Assembly (NCBI GenBank): GCA_022826745.1
Contig: JAJDUI010000008.1
Location: forward strand, 1 to 64,000
Source of the DNA: Thermoanaerobaculia bacterium
Lineage (GTDB): Bacteria; Acidobacteriota; Thermoanaerobaculia; Multivoradales; Multivoraceae
DNA length: 64,000 nt
Direction of reading: 5' to 3'
Shown here: in pieces, positions 9,334-18,618 of the stretch
Layout of the letters: each line of letters starts with the position of its first letter
Numbering within the stretch: position 1 is the stretch's first letter
Notes under the pieces: model-generated
The model's input: the letters and a program-made list of their open reading frames with translations, nothing else
What the model was told of the DNA's origin: nothing
The model's database searches: none
Position numbers and translations under genes: made by a program

Positions 9334-11750
9334 CAGTTGTCGGCCAGCGCTTCCGCGTGCAACCGGGCGCGCGGCGCGATTTCCGGCCCGGCGTCGGACC
9401 GGAGCCGCCCGCGCTCCCTCGAGGCGAGGGCCTCGAAGACGGTGCGGGCCCGCGATCGGTATTCGTCCCGCCCTTCTTCCGCGAGGATGGTCAGGGCCAG
9501 TCCCAGCATGTACTGCACCGTGTCGCGGCCGAGTCCGCTGCGGCCGGGGGCCTCGACCGTGCGGAGCTGGCGGACCACCGCCGCCTGGTCGCCGCCAGCC
9601 AGCAGCAGGTTCGCCAGATCGAGTTCCAGAAGCCACCGCGGAATGTCTCCAGTGCGTTCCAGCTCCTGGTGCAGCCGGGCCGCGACGGCCGAAGGCAGCA
9701 GGTCGGGGTCGAACGCGTCGAGCAACGCCCAACCCCATGACGGTTCGACGCTGCGGACCGTGGCGCCGCCCTCGCCGCGGGTGACGAGTTCGATCTCATC
9801 TCCGGGCTCGGCGCTCTCGACGGCGTTCGTCAACTGGATCGTGGAGGACGCCGGTTCGCCGGCGATCGTGACGACTTCCATGCCGGGCGCGAGCCCCGCG
9901 GCCGCGGCCGGGCCGTCCGGATCGACCGCCGCCACGATCGGCAGGCCGCCGGCCTGGGAGTCGATGAGGGTGGCGCCGAATCGGGGCGTCCTCCGGCCGA
10001 GTTCCGGGTCGAGGGCCGCAGCCAGCCGCTGCAGCGCGCCCTGCTCGAGCCGCCGGTTCTCGATCCGCAGGGTACGCACGTCGGGCGACGGCGGGCCGGG
10101 GACGGCCGGCCACCACCACAGGTCGACCGCGTCGGCGACCAGGTCGTCGTTCAGGACGGCGGCGACGTAGAGCGCGGCCGGCAACCTCGCCTGGACCTGT
10201 TCCTGGATCGCTGCCCAGTCCAGCTCCCGCCGAGCCGTGGTCCGGGCGCGCAGGGTGTTCGAGTCCACACCCAGTTCGGTGAGCAATTCCGTGCCCTCGG
10301 CGCCGCGATCGAGGACGCTGTACGTGCCGGCGCCGCGGAACGCATCGAGCGCGAACTCGACCGCCCGGACGCCGGCGGGGTCGTCGCCGAGCACGCCGAG
10401 GTAGACCAGCGCCGGCCGCAGCCGGATATCGATGTCGATCCGACGCCGGTCTTCGGCGACCACCGAGGTTTCGAAGTAGCCGAGCGTGCCGTGGGTCACC
10501 GACAGGTCGTACGCTCCCGGCGGCAGGCGAACCTGGGGTGGCGACCTCGACCAGTCGGGCCGGAGAATCCGACCGTTGCCCAGGACGCTCGCGCCTTCGG
10601 TCAGGCCGACCAGGCCGATCACCGCCTCCTCGCGCTCCAGGACGACCGGCGGCAGCTCGTAGTCCACGAGGTCGGGGAGCTGAAGACTCGTGCGGAAGCT
10701 CCGGAAGCCGTCCTTCTCGATGTCGATCCGGTAGCGGCCGGCCGGCAGGTCGTCGAGCCACAGTTCGCGGGAGAAGTCCTCGGGCGGATGGTCCGCGGCC
10801 GTCCCCTCCGGCCGGAACCAGGGCTCGGCCTGGCCCTCGGTCAGTCCGCGTTCGATGCCGTCGACCAGCACGGCGGCGCCGGTCGGGGCGGTGCGCAGCC
10901 GGACGACGGCGCTGTCGCGCTCCAGTTCGACCGCCACCTCGAGGACCCGTCCCCCGTCGATGGCGAAGGCGGCGGTGGTCGGCAGGTAGCCGGGGCGGGA
11001 CACCTGCGCCAGGTAGTCGCCCGCCAGCATCGCCGTGGGCTCCGGCGGCACGAAAGGCTCGGGTGCGGGTTCGGCCTCGTCCTCGGGAGCGATTTCCTCG
11101 GACGTGGGGGAGTCGCTGGTTTCCCCGGCGGGCTCCCCCTCCGCGCTTCCGTCCTCCGTCGCGTCCTCCGCGGTGGGCGGCGGTTCCGGCGGCGGCGCGG
11201 CGTTCTCGAACGCCAGGTCGCCCACGCGAATCTCCGCATCCAGAGGCGCGACGACGAAGGAAACCCGGCCGACGAGTTCTTCCTTCCGGCTCTGCAGCCG
11301 ATCCGTCAGTTGCCTGCCGGCGGTCTCGGCGTCCAGTTCGAACACCGGGTCGAGCCGGATGATCCGGTCGAGCGCCTGGTCGGCGCCTTCCCGGTCATCC
11401 AGCGTCCAGCGGGCGGCAGCCAGGTAGAGCCAGGCGGTGCGCAGGGTCTCGAAGAGCCGTGGGTCGCCGGCGGCGAGGTTCCGTCCGCCCCCGGCGTCGG
11501 CTGCCAGCGGTTCGAGAGTGTCGATGACCTCCTGGAGCAGCGGAACGGCGCCTTCCGAGTCGCCGCCGGCGTAGATGTCGCCGGCCTCGCTCAGAGTGGC
11601 CGCCGTCCGGGGAGGCAGCCGTGTCGACCGCTCGATCTCGAGGTCGCTCCGGCCGATCTCCTGGACGCCGATCCGCTGCGCGGAAGCCGCACCGCAGAGG
11701 CCGGCCAGGACCGCCGGAACGGCTGCGAGGACGAGCAGGTTCCTGGACAT
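9333..11750 (-). CDS. Exported PEGA-domain protein with PDZ-like region
   Basis: The 805-residue protein starts with a signal peptide (MSRNLLVLAAVPAVLAGLCG...ASAQ), followed by a TPR-like helical region (about 45-160), an acidic Pro/Glu-rich linker (about 185-240), and repeats resembling PEGA domains (GDYLAQVSRPGYLPTT, PAGRYRIDIEKDGFRSFR, PPGAYDLSVTHGTLGYFE). Near residue 600-660 AAAGLAPGMEVVTIAGEPA resembles a PDZ ligand loop. PEGA domains are usually extracytoplasmic and may bind cell-surface polymers. It follows the beta-propeller gene by 6 bases. No enzymatic motif is seen. Confidence 0.7.
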   Translation of the reverse strand: MSRNLLVLAAVPAVLAGLCGAASAQRIGVQEIGRSDLEIERSTRLPPRTAATLSEAGDIYAGGDSEGAVPLLQEVIDTLEPLAADAGGGRNLAAGDPRLFETLRTAWLYLAAARWTLDDREGADQALDRIIRLDPVFELDAETAGRQLTDRLQSRKEELVGRVSFVVAPLDAEIRVGDLAFENAAPPPEPPPTAEDATEDGSAEGEPAGETSDSPTSEEIAPEDEAEPAPEPFVPPEPTAMLAGDYLAQVSRPGYLPTTAAFAIDGGRVLEVAVELERDSAVVRLRTAPTGAAVLVDGIERGLTEGQAEPWFRPEGTAADHPPEDFSRELWLDDLPAGRYRIDIEKDGFRSFRTSLQLPDLVDYELPPVVLEREEAVIGLVGLTEGASVLGNGRILRPDWSRSPPQVRLPPGAYDLSVTHGTLGYFETSVVAEDRRRIDIDIRLRPALVYLGVLGDDPAGVRAVEFALDAFRGAGTYSVLDRGAEGTELLTELGVDSNTLRARTTARRELDWAAIQEQVQARLPAALYVAAVLNDDLVADAVDLWWWPAVPGPPSPDVRTLRIENRRLEQGALQRLAAALDPELGRRTPRFGATLIDSQAGGLPIVAAVDPDGPAAAAGLAPGMEVVTIAGEPASSTIQLTNAVESAEPGDEIELVTRGEGGATVRSVEPSWGWALLDAFDPDLLPSAVAARLHQELERTGDIPRWLLELDLANLLLAGGDQAAVVRQLRTVEAPGRSGLGRDTVQYMLGLALTILAEEGRDEYRSRARTVFEALASRERGRLRSDAGPEIAPRARLHAEALADN

Positions 11751-11756
11751 CCTCGA

Positions 11757-13124
11757 CTACTCCAGGACCACGACCTGGCCGAGGCGGCTGTCGGCGACGA
11801 AGATCCGCGCCTGGCCGTCGACGGCGACGTCCTCGGGGGCGCGGAGTTCCTGGCCGCCCGGCAGGACGGGCCCGAGGGCCGCCAGCGGCGTGGCGAAGGC
11901 GTCGTAGACGAGGATCTGCAGCGTGCCGGCGTCGAGCACGTAGCGGTTGCCGAACGCGTCGACGTCGAGCGCGACGGGGCGTCTCCAGTCGACCCGGAAG
12001 GCCTCCTCGAAGCGGCCGTCGGCGGCGAATCGCAGCACCGAGGGCGGCGTGGAGCGAGCGCCGGCGTCGAGTACGTGGATGGCGCCGTCCCTGCCCACCG
12101 CCACGTCGACGGGCTGGGTCAGCGCGGCGACGCGCAGCGTCTCGATCGGCCGCCCCTGCGCGTCGTAGCGGAGCACTTCGGCGGAGCGGCGCGAGAGCAC
12201 GGTCCAGTTGCCGAAGGCGTCGCGGTGGGCGGCGACGATGCGGTCCAGCTCGCCGCCGCCGACCCGGCTGAAGGAGACGGTCCGGGGGTCCTCGATCCCG
12301 GTCACGCCGTCGGCGGTGATGACGCCGGGGGAATCCGCCGCCGCGTGGCTCGGCCGGACGATGCCGCGGAGGTCGCGGGCGGACGCCGGCGCTCCGTCGG
12401 CGTCGAGGATCGCGGCCCGGTTCGTCTCCGTGACGACGAGTCGGCCGTCGGCACCGGCGGCGACGCCGCGGGGCCGCTCGATGCCGGTCGGGGTTGGCAG
12501 GTAGCCGCGGGAGTCGAGCCAGCGCTCCTGGCTGGCGAGGGGCCGCAGGATGAGCCGATGGATCAGGGTCATCCGTTCGAGCGCGTCGCCGGCGACGTTG
12601 CCGTTTCCGCCGTTCCCGCCGAGAGCGCCTTCCCGTGCCAACCGCAGGTGCCGCGCGGCGTCCTGCCAGTCGCCTCGCATCAGCAGCAGGTCGCCGAGCT
12701 CGAAGTGAGCCCGCGGGCTCCACTCGCTCTCCGCTTCGCGCTCCAGCAGCCGCAGGAGCTCGCCGGCGGCTTCCCGTTCGGCGCCGGTGCGGCGGCCGAG
12801 CGCGGCGGCTTCCACCAACGCCCGGCCGCGGAGCTGAAGGCGGGGATGCTGGCTCCGCGGGAAGCGCCGGGGGACTTCCAGCAACCGCTCCCGCGCCTGG
12901 GCGAGGTCGTCAATACTGGCCGCGTCACGGGCAGCGGCAAGGCCGGCTTCGACGAGTACCGTGGCTTCCCGTTCAGCCGCCTCGTCCTGCGCCGGCAGGA
13001 CCGCCGCGAACAGGGTCAGGCCGAGGACGGCTCCCGCCCGAGAGCGCCCTACGCGCCTAGGCGTCGAGTTCTTCTTCGAGCCGCTCGTCACTGAGCCGTC
13101 GGGCGGTTGGCGAGAGGGGGGCAT
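11757..13124 (-). CDS. Exported beta-propeller (NHL-like) protein with N-terminal TPR-like helices
   Basis: A basic N-terminus and hydrophobic stretch (AGAVLGLTLFAAVLPAQ) suggest export. Residues about 45-175 are Ala/Leu/Arg-rich helices resembling TPRs. The C-terminal half carries repeated blade-like motifs such as PRGVAAGADGRLVVTE, PVDVAVGRDGAIHVLD, PVALDVDAFGNRYVLD and PEDVAVDGQARIFVAD, typical of NHL/six-bladed propellers. The start is uncertain: TTG 13151, ATG 13124 and GTG 13091 are in frame and all overlap the M48 gene (stop at 13057), without a convincing ribosome site. Position between M48-TPR and PEGA genes suggests a shared envelope task. Confidence 0.7.
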   Translation of the reverse strand: MPPSRQPPDGSVTSGSKKNSTPRRVGRSRAGAVLGLTLFAAVLPAQDEAAEREATVLVEAGLAAARDAASIDDLAQARERLLEVPRRFPRSQHPRLQLRGRALVEAAALGRRTGAEREAAGELLRLLEREAESEWSPRAHFELGDLLLMRGDWQDAARHLRLAREGALGGNGGNGNVAGDALERMTLIHRLILRPLASQERWLDSRGYLPTPTGIERPRGVAAGADGRLVVTETNRAAILDADGAPASARDLRGIVRPSHAAADSPGVITADGVTGIEDPRTVSFSRVGGGELDRIVAAHRDAFGNWTVLSRRSAEVLRYDAQGRPIETLRVAALTQPVDVAVGRDGAIHVLDAGARSTPPSVLRFAADGRFEEAFRVDWRRPVALDVDAFGNRYVLDAGTLQILVYDAFATPLAALGPVLPGGQELRAPEDVAVDGQARIFVADSRLGQVVVLE

Positions 13125-14877
13125 GGGTGAGGATTTGACTGGCGCGCGCAATCGCCTTCGCCGCGTCGCCCAGATCCTGGTAGATCACCATCTCCTTGTA
13201 GAGCAGGTCCGCCAGCTGGTTCAGTCGCTCCTCGACCTCTTCGGCGTGGGGCCCTTCGGGGAAGCGCTCGAGATACTCGGAACCGCTCGTGATGTCGTCG
13301 TAGCTGCCGGCCAGCTTGCGCAGGCGATCCTCGGCCCGGTCTCCGAGTGCCGGGTCGCGTTGCTGGAGGGCCAGGTGTTGCAGGGAGCCGAGTCGGGTCA
13401 GCACCGGCGTCAGGTTGTGCAGCCCCCGCTGCGCCGCGGCGGCGGGACTGTCGCCATCCTCGGTGATCTGCTCGGGCGGCTCCGACTCCCACGCCTTGAG
13501 GAAGCTCTCCACTGCCTGGGTCTCGCGGCCCAACCGGCTGTAGGCGGTGCCGAGCAGAAGCGCCACCCTGGGCGCGCGCGGAGAATCGGGGTAGTTCGAG
13601 AGGAAGGCCTCGAGGAAGGGGGTTTCGAACACGCCGCGATCGAGGATGTCGATCGACTGGGCGTAGAGCTCCTCGGATTGACGTCGGAGGTCGGCGAGCT
13701 CCTGACTGAGGACGGCGAGGAAAGGCGAATCCGGGGTCAGGGCCTGGACGGCCTCCATCTCGCGGCGGTAGGTGGCGGTGATACGACCGTAGTCCCTCGA
13801 TGTCGCCAGCCGGTCGAGTTCCCGGGCCCGCAGCTCATGGAGCCTGTCCAACCGAATCGACTCGGCTGCCGTTCCGCTGGGCCAGGCGTTGAGGGCCATC
13901 GTCTTCAGGAACCGGAGCGCCGGCGGCACGGCGGCCGACTCCCTGGGGCCGGTTCGGGCGAGGCGTTTCGACGGGTTCGCCACGAACTGCAGCAGGCTCT
14001 CCTGGGTCGCCTTGCGGTAGGCGTCGACCTCCTCGCCAGGCGCCGCCTCGAGCGTCGCGAGATAGCGGCCCCGGGCCCTGGCGGCCTGCACCCGCGAGTC
14101 GAAGAAGGGATGCGTCTGCCAGTAGCCGTACGCCTTCGACTGCGGAATGCGTTCCCCCATCTTGGCCATCAGCAGGCCGAGGGCGTTCGGGTCGTAACCG
14201 GCGGCCGCCGCGAGACGCTGGCCTTCCTCGTCGCTTTCGTCTTCGTGCTCGCGCGAGTAGCTGCGCATGACGAGTTCGGTGATGGCCATGCCGCCGACCA
14301 GCGCGGCCTGGGCAGCCGCCTCGGTTGGACTCTGGTCCCTCGTGTAGCCGTAGGGGCCGACGTAGCCGTCCTCCCGGTCGGAGGCGCTCGCCGCGATCAG
14401 CCCCACGCCGAGCAGGGAACTCAGCAGGTTCAGTCTCGTCGCACGCTTCTTCTGCTTCAGGAAGTGCTCGGACGTGACGTGCGCGATCTCGTGGCCGAGC
14501 AGACCGGCGAGCATGTCGTCGGACAGGCCCAGGTCGAGCATGCCCCTGGTCACGAAGATCTGGCCTGCCGGGAGGGCGAAGGCGTTGGGGATCGGCGTGT
14601 CGACGACCGCGAAGGTGAAGGGATAGCTGTCGAAGTCCGCGTGGTACGCCACTTCGTAGCCGATCCGGTTGATCCGCTCCTGCACTTCCGTATCGTCCAC
14701 GAGCCCGTACTGCTTCACGGCCTCGGCTGCCGCGGCCACGCTCTTCTCGAACAGGGCGGGATTCGCGATCTCGATGGCCGGTGCCGCGTCGGCCGCGGCC
14801 AGCGCGAAGGCCAGCGTTGCGGCGATGGCGGGCCGCGCCATGCTTCCGGTTCGGGACGGTTCGTGTGCGCGCTTCAT
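13057..14877 (-). CDS. M48 family metallopeptidase with C-terminal TPR-like region
   Basis: A signal peptide (TLAFALAAADAAPA) precedes an M48 peptidase domain with zinc motif HEIAH at about residues 129-133 and a downstream acidic ligand region SREHEDESDEEG. After the catalytic domain, long Ala/Leu-rich helices continue to residue 606, as in the periplasmic BepA family (M48 plus TPR), which handles outer-membrane protein quality control. That role is inferred. I start at ATG 14877; ATG 14840 is also possible, and the open frame upstream to 15180 overlaps the divergent gene and is spurious. It begins an M48/propeller/PEGA/thiO transcript. Confidence 0.85.
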   Translation of the reverse strand: MKRAHEPSRTGSMARPAIAATLAFALAAADAAPAIEIANPALFEKSVAAAAEAVKQYGLVDDTEVQERINRIGYEVAYHADFDSYPFTFAVVDTPIPNAFALPAGQIFVTRGMLDLGLSDDMLAGLLGHEIAHVTSEHFLKQKKRATRLNLLSSLLGVGLIAASASDREDGYVGPYGYTRDQSPTEAAAQAALVGGMAITELVMRSYSREHEDESDEEGQRLAAAAGYDPNALGLLMAKMGERIPQSKAYGYWQTHPFFDSRVQAARARGRYLATLEAAPGEEVDAYRKATQESLLQFVANPSKRLARTGPRESAAVPPALRFLKTMALNAWPSGTAAESIRLDRLHELRARELDRLATSRDYGRITATYRREMEAVQALTPDSPFLAVLSQELADLRRQSEELYAQSIDILDRGVFETPFLEAFLSNYPDSPRAPRVALLLGTAYSRLGRETQAVESFLKAWESEPPEQITEDGDSPAAAAQRGLHNLTPVLTRLGSLQHLALQQRDPALGDRAEDRLRKLAGSYDDITSGSEYLERFPEGPHAEEVEERLNQLADLLYKEMVIYQDLGDAAKAIARASQILTHAPLSPTARRLSDERLEEELDA

Positions 14878-14933
14878 GGGGGAACCAACGGCCGCGGAGC
14901 CTGACCGATTCCGCAACGCCATAGGATACCCCC

Positions 14934-15641
14934 GTGGCGGCGTCACAAGCGCGGGAAGCGCTAGCGGCGGCGGCCCGGAGTCGCCGCGGCCATGAGCCGT
15001 GGTTGTTCTATCCGCGGGACGGTCGCTGGCGCTGGTGGTCGTTCGAGCGCGCGTGGACCGAGGTCCAACGCTGGCGGGCGGTGCTTGAGCGCGGCGAGGG
15101 CCCTGCCGACGGCGCCGAACCCGCGCCCGAGTCCTCGCCGGAGGCTCTCTGCTGCTATCTCGCGGCGTCGGCCAGTGCATCGGGAGAGGCGATCGCCGCG
15201 TTCGACCGTCTGCTCGCCCGCGATGCCCGGGACGTTTCGTCGCGGGAGATCGTCGTCGTCACGCCGCCGGCGGAGGCGGAGGCGCAGACACCGGCGGATC
15301 GTCTCGCGCGGTTGTGGCTCGACTGGTGTTGCGCGAACCTGGCGGTGCTGGCGCTCGAACCGAGCCGCCGCGCCCTGGCCGGCTCGGTGCTGTGGTGCCG
15401 GCCGACGACGATCCTCGTGGACACGGAGCAGGAGCGGTCGCTGGCCGCCGCGGTCGTGGAGCGGAGCGGAGGCCGGGATCGCAAGGCAGCCGGTCTGCTC
15501 GACAGGCTGCGCCTCCTCCTGGTTGCTGAAGCTGACGGGGACGATGACCCGGGCGATGCCGGCGTGGTGACGCCGCCGGCTCGTTGGCAAGCGTGGGGGG
15601 TCGAGCGCCGCGCAGTGGGGAAGCGCGAGGTCGGCCGTTGA
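14934..15641 (+). CDS. Conserved-looking protein of unknown function
   Basis: This 235-residue frame (GTG start) is divergent from the M48 gene by 56 bases and overlaps the start of dctP by TTGA. I do not recognise its family. It is Trp- and Arg-rich at the start (PWLFYPRDGRWRWWSFERAW), has an AEAQTPADRLARLWLDWCCANLAVLALEP segment and a hydrophobic core at LAGSVLWCRPTTILVD, vaguely recalling the N-terminal part of acyl-adenylating enzymes, but without their AMP-binding motifs. Its coupling to the TRAP genes supports that it is real. Confidence 0.55.
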   Translation: MAASQAREALAAAARSRRGHEPWLFYPRDGRWRWWSFERAWTEVQRWRAVLERGEGPADGAEPAPESSPEALCCYLAASASASGEAIAAFDRLLARDARDVSSREIVVVTPPAEAEAQTPADRLARLWLDWCCANLAVLALEPSRRALAGSVLWCRPTTILVDTEQERSLAAAVVERSGGRDRKAAGLLDRLRLLLVAEADGDDDPGDAGVVTPPARWQAWGVERRAVGKREVGR

Positions 15642-16690
15642 TACAGTGCCGGCTGGTGAACGGCGCCGCGCCATCCGTCCGGTTCCTGCCGCTGATCCTG
15701 ATCACGGCGCTCGTGACGCTTGCCGCGCAGCCCGTCGCCGGCGCCGGCTTCGCGGTCAAGATGGCGACGCTTTCGCCCGACGGCTCGCCCTGGGACGGCT
15801 TCTTCGAGACGATGGGCAGGGACTGGGAGGCCGGTACCGATGGCCGGGTCAGTCTCACGATCTATCCCGGCGGCGTCGCCGGCGACGAACCGGACATCCT
15901 GCGCAAGATGAAGATCGGCCAGTACCACGCGGCCGCCCTCTCGGTCGCCGGTCTGGCCGACATCTCGAAGGACTTCACCGTCTTCGAGATCCCCCTGTTC
16001 TTCCACGACGAGCAGGAGATGTTCCATGTGCTGCGGGAGCTGACCCCCGGTCTGCGCGAGAAACTGGACGAAGAGGGCTTCGTTCTTCTCGGCTGGGGGT
16101 ACGTCGGCCAGGTCCACTTCTTCACGAACGAACTGGCCCGCACGGTCGAGGAGATGCAGCGCCTCAGGATCTTCACCTGGGCCGGCGACGAGGCGATGAC
16201 GAGCTGGTGGCGCGAGGGCGGCTTCAAGCCGGTCGCGCTGGCGGCGACCGACATCGTGACCGGGCTCCAGACCGGCATGATCGACGCGCTCGCCGTGCCG
16301 CCGATCTACGCGATGCAGGTCCAGTTCTTCAAGCAGGCGAAGTACTTCGCCGACATTCCGCTGATTCCGATGATGGGGGCGATCCTCGTTACCAAGCGTG
16401 CGTGGAACCGGATCTCGGAGGAGGACCGGAAGGTGATGGTCACGGCCGGTCAGCGGGCCGAGAAGAGCATCTTCGAGACGATCCCCACCCTCGAGCAGAC
16501 GGCGATCCGGCTGATGGGCGGCCAGGGCCTGGAAGTCGTGCCGATCGTCGGCAGCGAGGTCGAGGACGACTGGGTCGAGATCGCCAACGATTTCGCGGCC
16601 AGCATGCGCGGGACGACCGTGCCCGAGGCGATCTTCGACCGGGCGGCGGCGGTTCGGGACGCCTACCGCCGGCAGTCTTCGATTGACTGA
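15638..16690 (+). CDS. dctP: TRAP transporter substrate-binding protein DctP
   Basis: DctP-family periplasmic proteins capture organic acids for the TRAP symporter. The protein has a hydrophobic export signal (FLPLILITALVTLAAQPVAGAG) followed by the family opening KMATLSPDGSPWDGFF, GRVSLTIYPGGVAGDEPDILRKMKIGQ, and the ligand-contact region LQTGMIDALAVPP. I place the start at TTG 15638, which overlaps the preceding stop (TTGA) and has GAGG seven bases upstream; GTG 15656 is an alternative. The substrate cannot be read from the sequence. It overlaps the DctQM gene by 8 bases. Confidence 0.92.
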   Translation: MIQCRLVNGAAPSVRFLPLILITALVTLAAQPVAGAGFAVKMATLSPDGSPWDGFFETMGRDWEAGTDGRVSLTIYPGGVAGDEPDILRKMKIGQYHAAALSVAGLADISKDFTVFEIPLFFHDEQEMFHVLRELTPGLREKLDEEGFVLLGWGYVGQVHFFTNELARTVEEMQRLRIFTWAGDEAMTSWWREGGFKPVALAATDIVTGLQTGMIDALAVPPIYAMQVQFFKQAKYFADIPLIPMMGAILVTKRAWNRISEEDRKVMVTAGQRAEKSIFETIPTLEQTAIRLMGGQGLEVVPIVGSEVEDDWVEIANDFAASMRGTTVPEAIFDRAAAVRDAYRRQSSID

Positions 16691-18599
16691 AGGCGCCGCC
16701 GCGGTCCGTCCCTGGGCCCCGGTGCGCTTCCTCCACCGGCTGGAGGACGGTGTCTCGACCGTCCTGCTCGGCGCGATGGTGCTCCTGCCGCTGGCGGAGA
16801 TCGTCGTTCGCCGGCTCGGCACGGGCATCCCGGGCGCGCTCCCTTTCGAGCAGCACCTGACCCTGTGGGTCGCCTTCCTGGGTGCGGCCCTGGCGGCGCG
16901 CGAAGGGCGCCTGCTCGCGCTGGCCACCGGCAACTTCCTGCCGGAAGGCAGGTTCCGGACGATCGCCGCGGTGTTCACCGGCGGCGTCAGCGCCATGGTC
17001 GCGACCCTCCTGGGAACGGCCAGCCTGGACCTGGTCCGGATCGAACGCGAGGGCGGTATCGAGATGGCCGCCGGCGTGCCGGTCTGGGTGGGGCAGGCGG
17101 TCATGCCGGTCGGCTTCGCGATCCTGGCCCTGCGCCTGGTCTGGAAGTCCTCGGACCTGTGGACGGGTCGAGCCCTGGCCGGGTTCGGCATCGTGCTCGG
17201 TCTGTGGATCGGCGCGAACGCGGACTCCTTCGCCGATCGTGCCGTCACTCCCTGGCTGGTGCTGATCCTTGGCTCGACTCTCCTGGGCGGACCGATCTTC
17301 GCCGCTCTGGGCGGTGCCGCGGTCTTCCTGTTCCTGACGGACTGGGTACCGCTCGCCGCGATCCCGGCGGAGAGCTACCGGCTCGCGGTGTCGCCGACCC
17401 TGGCGGCGATCCCGCTGTTCACGCTGACCGGATTCCTGCTCGCCGAGGGCGGGGCGTCGGAAAGGCTGCTCAGGGTGTTCCGCGCCCTGTTCGGCTGGGC
17501 GCCAGGCAGCACCGCCGTGGTGTGCGCCGTCGTCTGCGCGTTCTTCACCGTCTTCACGGGCGGTTCCGGCGTCACGATCCTGGCGCTGGGCGGCGTCCTC
17601 TTCGCCGCCCTCTCAGCCGATGGCTACCGCGAGCGTTTCTCGCTCGGCCTGCTGACTTCGTCCGGTTCGCTCGGCCTGCTGCTGCCGCCGGCCCTGCCGC
17701 TCATCCTCTTCGGCATCGTCGCCGAAGTGCCGATCGAGGACCTGTTCATCGGCGGACTCCTCCCGGGGCTTCTGTTGATCGCGCTCATCGCGGCATGGGG
17801 TGTCAGGGAGGGTCTGCGCGCCGGCGCCGGCGCGACCCCGATCTCCGCGAAGGAAGGGGAAGCGCTGCCGGATCCCTCCCCGTCGGAACGGTTGCCGCCG
17901 GTTCTCAGGCGATCGCTGCCGCCCCGTGTCAACGAGATCGTGCTTGCCGTCTGGGCCGGCAAGTGGGAGCTGTTGCTACCCTTCGTCATCCTCGGCGCGT
18001 TCTTCAGTGGCTACGCGACCCTGGTCGAAACGGCGGCGCTGGCCGCTCTCTACGCCTTCGTCGTCCAGTGCCTGGTGCACCGCGACGTGAAGCTGGGCAA
18101 GCCTCTGCTGGCGGTCTTCCGGCAATGCGCCGTCCTGGTCGGCGGCGTGCTGATCATCCTGGTCGTGGCGATGGGCCTCACGAGCTGGCTGGTGGACGCC
18201 CAGGCGGCGCAGGCCCTCGTCGATCTGGTACAGAACAACATCGAGTCGAAGATCGTCTTCCTGCTCGCGCTCAACGTCTTCCTGCTGCTGGTCGGCTGCC
18301 TGATGGACATTTTCTCGGCCACCGTCGTCGTCGTGCCGCTGATCATCCCGCTCGGCCTGGCCTTCGGCGTCGACCCGATCCACCTCGGGATCATCTTCGT
18401 CGCCAACCTGGAACTCGGCTACCTGACGCCGCCGGTGGGCCTCAACCTGTTCCTTGCGTCCTACCGTTTCGAGCGACCGCTGCTGGCGGTCTACCGGGCC
18501 GCCGTGCCTGCGCTGGTCATCCTCGGCTTCGGCGTTCTGTTGATCACGTACGTTCCGGGGCTCACCCTGGGCCTGCTCGAGTTGCTGGGGCGACGCTGA
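16683..18599 (+). CDS. dctQM: TRAP transporter fused small/large permease DctQ-DctM
   Basis: The 638-residue membrane protein joins the four-helix DctQ domain (about 1-150, with LPFEQHLTLWVAFLGAALAARE) to the large DctM domain (about 175-638), which shows IPLFTLTGFLLAEGG, FTVFTGGSGVTILALGG, a GLLLPPALPLILFG core, and the ending LELGYLTPPVGLNLFLAS typical of DctM. Many transmembrane segments are apparent. DctM uses a sodium gradient to move the substrate delivered by DctP. Fusion of Q and M is known in some TRAP systems. The TTG start lies within the last codons of dctP. Confidence 0.92.
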   Translation: MTEGAAAVRPWAPVRFLHRLEDGVSTVLLGAMVLLPLAEIVVRRLGTGIPGALPFEQHLTLWVAFLGAALAAREGRLLALATGNFLPEGRFRTIAAVFTGGVSAMVATLLGTASLDLVRIEREGGIEMAAGVPVWVGQAVMPVGFAILALRLVWKSSDLWTGRALAGFGIVLGLWIGANADSFADRAVTPWLVLILGSTLLGGPIFAALGGAAVFLFLTDWVPLAAIPAESYRLAVSPTLAAIPLFTLTGFLLAEGGASERLLRVFRALFGWAPGSTAVVCAVVCAFFTVFTGGSGVTILALGGVLFAALSADGYRERFSLGLLTSSGSLGLLLPPALPLILFGIVAEVPIEDLFIGGLLPGLLLIALIAAWGVREGLRAGAGATPISAKEGEALPDPSPSERLPPVLRRSLPPRVNEIVLAVWAGKWELLLPFVILGAFFSGYATLVETAALAALYAFVVQCLVHRDVKLGKPLLAVFRQCAVLVGGVLIILVVAMGLTSWLVDAQAAQALVDLVQNNIESKIVFLLALNVFLLLVGCLMDIFSATVVVVPLIIPLGLAFGVDPIHLGIIFVANLELGYLTPPVGLNLFLASYRFERPLLAVYRAAVPALVILGFGVLLITYVPGLTLGLLELLGRR

Positions 18600-18618
18600 T
18601 GACCCCCGGAGTTACTCA

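Noticed and set aside
10491..13094. An 867-codon plus-strand frame
   Set aside because: Antisense to the PEGA and propeller genes; composition is typical of shadow frames.
15155..17248. A 697-codon minus-strand frame
   Set aside because: Antisense to dctP and the start of dctQM, which are clear family members.
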